Part shown: positions 13,203 to 23,500 of the stretch, piece after piece
Numbering within the stretch: the first letter of the stretch is position 1
Layout: every line of letters begins with the position of its first letter
Assembly: GCF_003073045.1 (NCBI RefSeq)
Contig: NC_037599.1
Location: 19,038,555-19,102,554 of the forward strand
Source of the DNA: Pomacea canaliculata
Taxonomy: Eukaryota; Mollusca; Gastropoda; Architaenioglossa; Ampullariidae
Length of the DNA stretch: 64,000 nt
Direction of reading: 5' to 3'
Notes under the pieces: generated by a model
What the model was told of the DNA's origin: nothing
Seen by the model: only the letters and a program-made list of their open reading frames with translations
Database searches by the model: none
Translations under genes and position numbers: made by a program

Positions 13203-14054
13203 TGCTGTCAGAATTTCATGTCATTCATCAAAACTTCAGTGTTCTGCTCTTGTGAGCTCAAAAAAAAAAAAAATTATGCCAGTTTCAGCTGCCAACTGTG
13301 ACTGCTCTCAATACAGCAACAGCTGCTGTTAGTATTACACAGTTAATGCTCCTGGTGTGTATGTTAACTTATTAATGCAGACTTTTTGTTTCTTATGGGT
13401 TCTTGAGATTGAGATGTGTTCAATTTCTACTTTATTCTGCACAAAGTACCAATTCTCAATTCATAAAGCCAAATAGCTGAAAACTTCTAGTGTTTTTGAA
13501 TGTTTGTGTGAAAACACTGGTGATGAGTGATTGTGCACTTGCATGTCTTTCGTGCAAGTTTTCAATGACCATGGATGCATGTGTCTGGGATGTTCTTACA
13601 GCACTCTGTATGCTACATATCATTTGCGGTCACTTTTTTATTCAGTATTTTGTCACGACTTTAGGTATTCTGCCTGCCTTCCACTTTTCATTTACAGTCT
13701 GTACTTAGTGAAGGACCTTCAGCATAACAGACCATGAACAAAACTGGCTGAAAATATTGCAGGAAATCATCAATCGGCAGACAATACTCATGGCTGCTTT
13801 AAACATGCTATATGATCCTAGCTTCAAGAGAGAAAAAAAACTTGTATAGGGAAACATCACCCTGTTACACAAGTTAGCTTGGTATCTTCCTTTTACAGTC
13901 TGTCATGCACCTAAACACTTGAATCACCTGCTTCTTGGCAGCTGTACATCACTTTTGTTCTCATTTTCTTTGCTCTTCAATTCTGTCATCATGCTGGCTG
14001 TGTTGGTGGTGGGGTGTGCATATGCTAAGCTCAATAAGCTGAGTTCTGAAACGG

Positions 14055-14060
14055 TTTATT
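14055..14060 (-). terminator. Candidate polyadenylation signal of HAUS3
   Basis: AATAAA on the minus strand about 207 nt after the HAUS3 stop. Another lies at 13637-13642. Confidence 0.5.
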
Positions 14061-14110
14061 GTACAGAGCCATTTCTCCCAAAATATGTAATAAGTTTAAA
14101 TTGTGCCTTG

Positions 14111-14164
14111 AACTCAAATGACTGCACTTGTGCCACGAACTCAAATGACTGCAGTTGTGCCACA
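14111..14164 (+). repeat. 27-bp tandem repeat, two copies
   Basis: Units 14111-14137 and 14138-14164 share AACTCAAATGACTGCA and TTGTGCCAC with two substitutions. It lies in the HAUS3 3' flank. Confidence 0.9.
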
Positions 14165-14266
14165 AAGTGTTTGTGAGACAAATGGATCAGATCTACTTCA
14201 ATCACATTGAATATAATTTCCTCAATAGCTCTTGCAGTGGAAACTTCCTGCTGATGACTGATCTCA

Positions 14267-17200
14267 TCAGGAAACGGAGTGAACTTGCAGACGCTGCTCC
14301 AAGTTCTCCACAGTTGTTTTCAGCCGATCAGGATGCAAATGAAACAGAGTGAAGAGCTCTCTTTCCTTCATTTGCAATGCGTCTTTTTTCAGTACCTGCA
14401 ACAAGACTGCACCCATTGTAATACAATGCTAAACATGAGTTAAACAAGCTTGATTTCTCTGCTGGGAGACATTCATGTTTGCTAAAACTCATCAACTCCA
14501 TTAATGTTGTATATAAATCTGCTGCTGAATAAGGGAAAGAAGTTACTGCAGTCATTATCTCACAGCACTTGCTGAGAACCATCTTCAATCTAGGTAAATC
14601 AGCTCCTGATCACAGAATTAAGTATGGCCTTGCTAGCTATGAGCCCTTTCTGTCAACACTAAGCTGGTAAATATCATGAACCAACTATGCTGCAATTAGG
14701 AAGAAAGCCAGTGTTCAAATAATGAATAATGTTTTTCCATCATCTCACCTTCTTTTTGTTGTTGATGTCAGTGATGGTGTCAAGAATGGCTGCCTCTAGC
14801 TTCTGCAACATCTCATCCAGCTCCATGGCTGTTTTCTGAAAGACCACAGGCATCATTTGTGGCTGCCCACCCAAGGTGCTGGACTCTGCATACAGCACAT
14901 TCTCACACCTCTGCACTTCTTCCTCCCTGTAATATAAAAACATTCGTGGCTTGTCCTGAATTTGACCCAGTTTTTTGTCGCTTTTTAATGGATGGCTGAA
15001 TCTCTTTTTTCAGAACCAGTTAATGCAGTGGTGTGAGTACACAATTTGGAAACAAACATTAATCCACGGTTAAAGGCTAAACAAAAGACCCCATAAAATA
15101 GAATATACAGAAACAGCATAAAACGACTATTTAAAAAATGTGTATTTAAAAGAGAATCATAAAATCATTTCAGTAACAAAACAAAAACGAAAAAAAGCGC
15201 TTACATTCTGCTGACCCTAGCCTGGTACATATCTGCTGTGGAGACAGCCTCAGCTCTGGCTGCCTTAACTTGCTGCATGAGTGATTGTGCTGCTGATACC
15301 ATTGAGGAGTACGGCAAGAACAACTGTCTCTCACTGGTCGCTTTGTCTGGTGTCACTATGCAGATTGTATGTGTACATGTGAACACAGATTAATATCCTC
15401 TCAGACTCACATGGACACACGTATATGGTTAGCAGCAAACTTATAAGATGGAAAAATGGTCTTCAAGGAGATATAAATAAGGATGGAAAAGTGGTCTTAA
15501 GCAAACTGCCTTACATGGCAAACTATCACACTTAAGCTAGACATTAGACTAATTCCACAAGTTAATGAAAAAGCCAAAATCAAATAATGACCTTACCCAG
15601 CATGTGATACAACCTGGTTGAAAACATATCTCTAGTATCGATTGTCCCACGCTCATATCTGGCTTTAGTTAGATATGGATCAGCCATGATCTTCTGTAAT
15701 TAAAAACAAAATCGAATAGCACTATGAACAAATCATGAAGAAAAAGATACAGAATAGCATAAAGCATCTACCGGAATGAAAGTGTTCTTGCAATCTGGAG
15801 ATGGGGCTAGGATGGACAACCGAACAAATTTATATAAATATATTTCTTACCATACGCTCATCAAAGGATGACAGTTTGGCCTGAAGTGTTTGTTTAATGG
15901 CTGTTAGCAAGCGATGAGTTTCTCGATGACCACGGGCTTCAATTTCATATGCCATGGTCAGGAACTCATTCCTTGCCCGCTGCTGCACGAGGTACTCGAT
16001 GACCTAACGAACCAGGCCAAAAATGACAGCAATATACCACCCTTTTATCTTTTATGTCATATCAGATGTCTGTAAGCAGAACATGCTGAACTTCAATCTT
16101 TAATGTACTTTTCTGGACTAATGCATGAAGGTCATCTTTTTACATCTTTGACATTCTTTTTAATAAGAATACTAACAATCTAAGCTTAATTTCATTTTCA
16201 TATCAACTACGTGGATACAGGACACAGCACTCAAGATGATGTGTTAACCAGATGTAATCATGACCTTTTAAACATATGCTATCATCCACATCAGGTTGTC
16301 CAGCTAAGAGTTTCTAATATAAAATACTTGACAAGCTTTTTCATATCCCACCCTAAGCACATTAAATTACAATTAGCACAGTTAGTTGAAAGAAGGATCC
16401 AAGACTATAAGAAAGCCTCAATTGCTGATGGTGTAAAGTTTGAACTTAAACTGACAGCTCAAACTACAAGCTAAAGCTCTTGTTCATAGTAAAGATGCTG
16501 TGACTATTTCTGAACAACGTAATCTACTCTACCCTGACAAGTTAAAATGCTTTAACAAGCATAAATAGTTGCTTGAAGAGACATTCATTACCGAGGTCTT
16601 CAATAGCTCGCCAATACATCCCTCCACAATTTCAAAAATATTATTTTGCAAGGATCAAAGAAATGGAGATATCCACCAAGGTTTTTACAGACCTGGTTCT
16701 GATTGGATGTGAAGTAATCTTGGCGAGCCAGTTTCAGGCTGTAGTCACCGGTTAGGACTGTAGTGGACTGAAAAGTAGCTAACTCTCTCACCAAACTGGG
16801 CACTTCAGTGTCAGTGAGGTGATGCAACTCCTGCTTGATGACTGAATGTGATGCATTGAGCTCTTGCAGGTTATGACTGCAAAGTCACAACAATCAGAAA
16901 AAGAGCAACATTTATTGTAAGCAAGAAAACTTTCAACTTATCTTTATAAATTTATTATGTTTACATTATGATGGATCTGTTAGGAACTTCACAGGTAAAA
17001 ATTTAAAAAAAAACATGGTCCAAAACTCCATCAAAAAAAAAAAAAAAAATGCCTATGCAATTTTTGCTAAATTTCAAGAACCGGATAGAAATGCAAAATT
17101 AAATTTCGCTTTTACCTGAGGTCTTCCACAGATCTGGGGAAGCCCAGACTGTATATTGTGCAGAATGTCCTCCGCTTGCTGGCAAACACTTGCTGCACAC

Positions 17201-20111
17201 TTTGCCTCCACCATGGCATTGATGCGCTCAGATTCGCTCTTGGGAAATCTGCGTATGAAGAAAATATTGCTCCTTATATTTCACTTTTGAATGCTCCAGC
17301 TTGAACGTTTTGATTTTCCACATTTGGTACTGAAATCTCACACTCTTCATAGTCACTGCTGGCAAAACTTTTGTGTGGACTTCAGGTGGTGGGAGTTAAA
17401 AGACACTCAACAATTAAAAGGCTCAACAACATCAATCATCAGACTGTCAAGTGCAGCTTCAACAGGCAGAAGTACTGATAGTCATGAAAGGGCAGTCATG
17501 CTGCTGGAAGTATGATCAACATTTAAAATATAAGATAGCTAAATCTGTATTATGTCTTAATGTTACAACAGTATTGATAATATTTACTGCTTGAAGAGTT
17601 AAAAAAATTAAGAATGTTTACTGCTTGAACAACAAAAACATGATAAAACGAAAGACCATTTGCTTCCACAGCAGCATATGACAGAATACCTACACTGCTT
17701 GAAGTCTGGTGAGCTCTTGACAGTCTTGAAGAAAGGCCTCTTGTGACTGACCCTTAACCAACAAACTTGTGGGGTCACTGACCTCCAATAGCTCATAGCG
17801 TGATGTCTCCCCACCCGCGATGTTAGCAATACCCTGTGGCAGCAAAGAATGTTTCTTCAGTTAAATATTACAAAATTTCAACTCTTATTTTGCTCCTTCC
17901 CTCCATCAGAACGCACAAAAAAATGTGTCATGAAAATAAATTATATTATTTATCTTCCACTATACCAAGTACATTCAGATTTTATATTACACGCAATACA
18001 CAATAATACAGAAAATGTCCTATAAAGCACCTCAAAGAACTGTTTTTTAGTGAATGCTGTTAATTCTACTGTAAACTTCTCCTCAGCAAAGTGGAAAGCT
18101 GCTAGAGAGTTCTGCGACAGAAAGACAAGATGGCCAAGGTCGGCATTGGAATCCTGTGATTCAATCCCACTGACTGCATACAGCGTGTAGAGATGTTTCA
18201 CACTATTAAGTAGTTTGCTGAGGCTCGCATCTCTCTGCAGACATTTGAAAAACACATTCTGCTAATTCTACATGATAAGCAGCTTTAAAAAGGAATGAAA
18301 CATAAAATGTGATGGCTGCTGTTTTGACTTTAAGAAAAATCCAATTTGAAAAATGTCATAGCTATATTTCAACTACATAGCACTACAGGGACAGAGAACA
18401 GAAGTTTCCATCTGAAATATGAAGATAAACATATACATGTACAGGCAATCGTGACTAAAACTTTTCTCCAAGTCTTGTCATAAAGGTATGAAGGGCAGGC
18501 AGACAACTTTTATGTCACAGAAATATTGACAGAAAGTTTGTAGACTCCTATCATACCTCTATGCTGCTCTTTTGGCATGCTTCCAATGCATGTTTGTAAT
18601 GACGTTTGGCTTCATCCTCTGGGTTTCCGAGCTTGGATAATCGATCTGTAAGGCCTGTGTGATGAAGACTGAAGAAAAGTAAAGTATTGATCTAATTAAA
18701 TAATAGCATGATAGCAAGTTTTTAGTTTTGTTTAAAGGAATCAAAGCAAGCAGGCAGCAGTCAGCTATCCCAGGGCAGAGAAATTACCAGCTTTACAACC
18801 TATAAAATTTGGTGAGGCGGAAACAGTGATATGTATGAACCAAAAAAAAAAAAAGCTGTTATTTTGTACAAATCCGACTTTCCGAAACTGGGGATCATTT
18901 CCAAATGACTAGCATACTTCAAGGGTATGTCCCTAGTTTCCAGAAATTACATACTTGTGAATATATCTGTATCCATAAACATGGACAATTATGTTTAAGC
19001 AATGGTAAAAACAAGTCTAGAAATACATAGCTAATTGTTTACCCAAACTGAAACTCAGGTACCTTAGCTTATTCCTGGTCTGCACCAAATGCTGTTTTCT
19101 TTTCTTGCTCCTGTCAAGATCTTCTTTCAGCCGTTCAATATCACCTCTAAAGACAGAAAAAAAGAAGAATTTTACTTGGGTGTTACAATTAACAAAAACA
19201 TGTTAAAGCAAAGATCTAAAATTTCCAGCCTTAATGCTTTGAGGGGAAAATATATTCCCATGTATTGCTACTCAAATATTCACCCAAATGGATGTTATGA
19301 ACACAGAAATATTCTGTAAATATTGCATAAGTATATCCAGGCATATGAAGAATGGGTTTCTTTAATACAACATATTAATAGAATTTTGTAAAGTGTGGTG
19401 AAAGACTTGTCCCAAAGAATAATAAATTAAATCTTACTTCAGCTTTTCCTGTGTTATGTCATCATCATATACTGGATAGCTTCGCAGTGCATCATCTAGC
19501 TGTTCTCCTTCCAGAAGAATTGCTTGCGATGCCTTGAGCTCTTCATATCTGTTACATGCAAATGTCACTCACTGAAATTTCTGATAATTTTCTGCAAACT
19601 ATTTCCTAAATTGTGCACATTTATGTGTGATCTCAGGTACTAACTTGCAGACTTTTCAGTTGTCATTGAAATGCAAGTCTGAGTTTTAGACAAGCAGATG
19701 CTGCTAAAATGTGATCTCCACAGTCTACTCACTTGTCCACACTCTTCCAGAGGTGTGACTATCCCAATAAATGTACTGGTATCAGGCTTTCTAATAAAGT
19801 CACTAAAATCCTTTCAGATCTTTTTATAATCTAAATACAATTTCTACTTAATTGTTGTGCTCCACACATGAATTACAAAGCTCTTAACAATTTTAACTTG
19901 AGGAACTTAACACCTATTTTAAAAAATCTACTTACTCTGCCTCTTCCTCAGCGCTCAGAACATTTTGTTGTCCCACTGTGTTACAAAACCAGGTGAGAAA
20001 AGGCAGCATTGTGACATCTTCAAACATCCAGTCCAAACCCCGTGGACTAAGACTATCTGCCTTTGGGTATCCAATATGCTTCAGAGTCTTTATAAACTGA
20101 AGACCACTCAT
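14267..20111 (-). CDS. HAUS3: HAUS augmin-like complex subunit 3
   Basis: HAUS3 is a coiled-coil subunit of augmin, which brings gamma-tubulin to spindle microtubules for branching nucleation. Thirteen coding exons, from 5' to 3': 19936-20111, 19438-19548, 19063-19146, 18557-18668, 18031-18234, 17694-17833, 17116-17248, 16693-16876, 15851-16003, 15597-15693, 15205-15355, 14749-14926, 14267-14395. The product is about 616 residues (human 603). It opens MSGLQFIKTLKHIGYPKADS and WFCNTVGQQNVLS, both close to human HAUS3, and later has LVFLSQNSL, TKKQFFE, LKLARQDYF and TIDTRDMFSTRLYHML. The end (VENLEQRLQVHSVS) also matches. Exon 17116-17248 runs into the wrong frame after a run of four C (coding strand, 17136-17139); with three C it continues SVEDL and joins the next exon in phase, so this base is probably an assembly error. 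The 18031 donor (GTGCTT) is weak. Confidence 0.95.
18750..18815 (+). other. CENP-C exon-4-like fragment inside a HAUS3 intron
   Basis: On the plus strand, within the HAUS3 intron between 18668 and 19063, 18775-18792 is identical to 21926-21943 of CENP-C exon 4 (GCAGAGAAATTACCAGCT). Similarity continues on both sides (GCAGGCAG, CAGTCA before; CAA, AAAAT, TTGGT after). It seems to be a displaced exon fragment; it carries no gene function that I can see. Confidence 0.55.
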
Positions 20112-20527
20112 GTTGATTATCCTACGGAAAGAGTATAGTTATCTCACATATAAAATTAGAATCCCATCCGAACACATTTTCACAATCACAGTTCAGTCGA
20201 CAAGTCTAACGAGTCCACGAACACATTCCTTAAATCGTCAGTTGAATCACCTAAAGAGTTCATGTAAATAATAAGCTGCTGCAGAGACACTGCGGACTTA
20301 AAGTATGGTTGCTAATGACCAAGCTATCAACAAATAGAAGTTCTAATGGCCATCTTCTTTCCTCGACTCTCCCGCTGTTACGTTTCTTTGTTTCGGCTTC
20401 TTCCATTGGACATCAAGAAATATCCACCAATCATAGGATGAGGTTACAGCGAAACGCATTTCCGTCACGTATATGGCGGCGATCTCAAATAATAACAAGT
20501 GGGAGAGTTTAATTCTCAGTTCACAGC
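20112..20527. promoter_or_regulatory. Divergent HAUS3 / CENP-C promoter
   Basis: Only 416 bp separate the two start codons. The interval holds two CCAAT boxes in opposite orientation (ATTGG at 20405-20409, CCAAT at 20427-20431), a GCGAAACG element near 20450-20457 and a YY1-like ATGGCGGC at 20473-20480. Paired CCAAT boxes bound by NF-Y are common in promoters of G2/M genes, which fits both products. No TATA box is obvious. Start sites were not located. Confidence 0.65.
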
Positions 20528-20535
20528 ATGTCTAA
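20473..20535 (+). other. Possible upstream ORF overlapping the CENP-C start
   Basis: An ATG at 20473 opens a frame of 20 codons ending in TAA at 20533-20535, just past the CENP-C ATG (20528) in another frame. If transcription starts upstream of 20473 this would be a start-overlapping uORF. If the ATGGCGGC is a YY1 site at the transcription start, the uORF is not in the mRNA. Confidence 0.35.
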
Positions 20536-23500
20536 GGTAAGGAATACCTAATATTAGTGATTTAAGTAGTTCATAACAGAAGCATATTTTGCAGCTCGAG
20601 TGCTTATTTCTTGTGTCAGAGTCAATATAATGTTGCTTCTGCGATTTAAAGTTTGCCTAAGTTTTCATTTGTAAAACAGTCTTTTGGTCTGTGTTGCAGA
20701 GGAAGACAGGGAAGGTTGTTGTGAACCCATTCAAAAACAGAAATATTGGAAGGTGAGACAGTATATCAACCTATTTAATGTAGCGTGTGAATAAATAGTT
20801 AAATCGCATCAATGATAAATGGGTCATGATGTTGAGGTGTGTTGATAATTAGAACGTGATGCCGAACTTGTTTCAAGTATTTTGATCATCACTTAAATAT
20901 GCACTTATATACTTTCATCACATAAAACTGGTAATTAAAATATGATAGTACATTTTGTTAAGAAAAATAAATGGTACAATAGAGAAACTTTCATTATGTT
21001 GCTTTCGCCTCTTAGTAGGTGGCAAGTTTTATGAAATGTAAATTTCACAAGTGCAGTGTTACCTTTTTTATTTCGATGACATTTGTAACCGTCTTGAAGG
21101 AATCATTCTAAATTCATGCCATGTAATTCAGTTTTCCTCATTTGGTTTCATAGAATGGGGACCGGTTGCTTTGACCCAAAACACGACAATTGAATTGTAT
21201 TTTATGAAGATTTTATGTATGTCTTCACACAAATTGTAGATTGATTTGGTAGAACAGGCACAAAATCTTGAGTGTATTTAAAAAGAGATCTATTTCTTAA
21301 AGGAGAACAGGTAGAGATGTAAAGGCAGGAAAAGCAGTTCGCAAGACATCTGGAGGATTTGAGAACTTTGATGATTACTGGTCTGAATCAGGTAACTATT
21401 TGTAATAGCTCATTATATCACTAAGGGAGAATATCCTTTTCTGCAGTCATGCTTAGCATTTTTTCAATGTTAATCTCTTTCTGACTACCTAGCACTTAGA
21501 TGTTAACCATGTATTTAGATTACTCCCATTACCATTTTTGTACTTTCTGTTAGTCTTTCTATTTATTTACTGAACTTTCATTGTTGATAGAACATAAAGA
21601 TTTTATCCCTACTAGTTTTATAACCGCTTTGAATCTATAGTTTGTTTCCTCTTTTTTGGTTAAAAATTAAGAAACATTTTTTTAGGACAATTTCAAGAAA
21701 CATTTAAAGACCTTAGACTTAAAATGAATTTGTAAAGAAATATCCAGTAAGATAAACTCATCATTGATAAGTTTTGAAAAACGATGTGTTTTTGATGTTT
21801 GCACTTTTGAAGAAGCTGAAGTGACAAGGGAAGGGACCTTTCTGAAGCCTAATGATCCTGGGATAAAGCAGGCAGACAGCAGTTCCACTAAACTTCAGGC
21901 AGTGAACAGCAGTCAACATTCTCAAGCAGAGAAATTACCAGCTCTGCAATCACAAAATGTTGGTCCTCCCTCTCTTTCCCAGACTCAGCAGTCTGAGGTA
22001 AGTTGCTCACATTTCACTGTGTCTTCTAATGTGTTATTTGAATTTTCAGTTATGTTTGTTTTTGTGTTTATGTGTGCACTTGTGTATGTGTTTTGAGTAT
22101 AATGGAAAAAGCAAGTTCAGTGTGTACATATTTTGGATAAGTGGTGAAATTAATGGATTGGGAAATATCAAGGTATTTTAGCAAAGTTTACTGCGTGGAT
22201 CAGTTGCTGACAAAACTACTAATTGTGAGATGGGAACACTTTCCTCATTTGATCCAGCCAACTATGGATAAGGGGATTTCTTTTGACTTTGTCACTCAAA
22301 AACCTGTGCATGAACAGTAGTTTCCTATCATTAGGCCTTACGAGTCCTGTAAAATCAAATGCATAGATACAAGAGCTAATTGACATTGAGATGTGGTTTG
22401 ACTTCTCAGTGTTTTGACAATCAGTCATCTGTGTAATAAATGTGACCTACTGCTACAAGAGTCCAAGACAGCGCCATGTGTGGTCATAGTGTAAGCATCT
22501 TGGTGTTTCCTCCTATTTTGCTGATTTCTCATGACCCTGCATTTGTTGTAGGCAAGTTATCATGCTCATGTCAAGATCACTATCAATCCCTTCAAGAATC
22601 AGAAGATTGGGAGGAGAACTGGGAGAGACGTCAAAGCTGGCAAGCACATCAGAGTTCTGGATGGAGGCTTTGAAAACTTTGATGACTATTGGTCCGAGTC
22701 AGGTATGTTTTAAAACGGTACTAACACTTATGGCCTGGCTTACTGAACAACAGGTGCTGGTGCTGGGTAGACCTTCACAAGAAGGTACACATGTCATCAT
22801 CAGACTTCTCCAAAAAGTGGGGGGGAAAACTCAAAGAAAAAGCAAGCAAAAATATTAATTTCAAATTGTAATTTTATTGAATAAGGCATTGTGTAAAATA
22901 TTATGTGGTGTCAGAAGTTTTGTTGCTAAGATATGCTGAGTAACTATGTAGAATTTAATTTGGGCATGTCTTGACCACATGACCACCTTGGTGGTGATGT
23001 GAAGAATATTACAGTACAAAATAAAACTCACTTCAGAACATTTACAAATTCCTTGAGATGATAAAGGAGAAATTTTTAAACCAGTTATGTCAAATAACAT
23101 TCACAATTGGTGAATTAAATAGGATGTATGACATGAATAAACTGTAATAAAATTCCACCCAATGGCACAAGAATTGCAATTAAAAATGACCATATTTGTG
23201 ACAGATGCAGATAGCATGGTGTCATTTTCAAATTCTGCTGCTCCCAAAAAGGTAATTTTTCAGGGGGAGTCTTTATATGTGTCTGCTATAGACTGTGTTT
23301 TAATATATATATGTGTGTGCAGTGATATATATATAAGGTGGAGACAGGTCTTGTATCCTGTTGATAAACTTCCATTCAGTATCTTTTAGCATAATTTTGA
23401 ATGAACAAGTAAAAAAGAATCTTTCAACCATTATAGACTGGTTGCCATGAGTCACAGAAAGCTCTCTGTCCTTCAGTGATCTTCTTGCCTGAGGAATAGT

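Larger units (their letters stand above)
10078..14266. other. Convergent intergenic region between GAK and HAUS3 (3' UTRs)
   Basis: Holds the 3' UTR of GAK (candidate AATAAA at 10556-10561, with more downstream), poly-A/poly-T runs, a 27-bp tandem repeat (14111-14164) and an unexplained segment open on both strands (12797-13202). No exon of a known gene is recognised. Confidence 0.6.
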
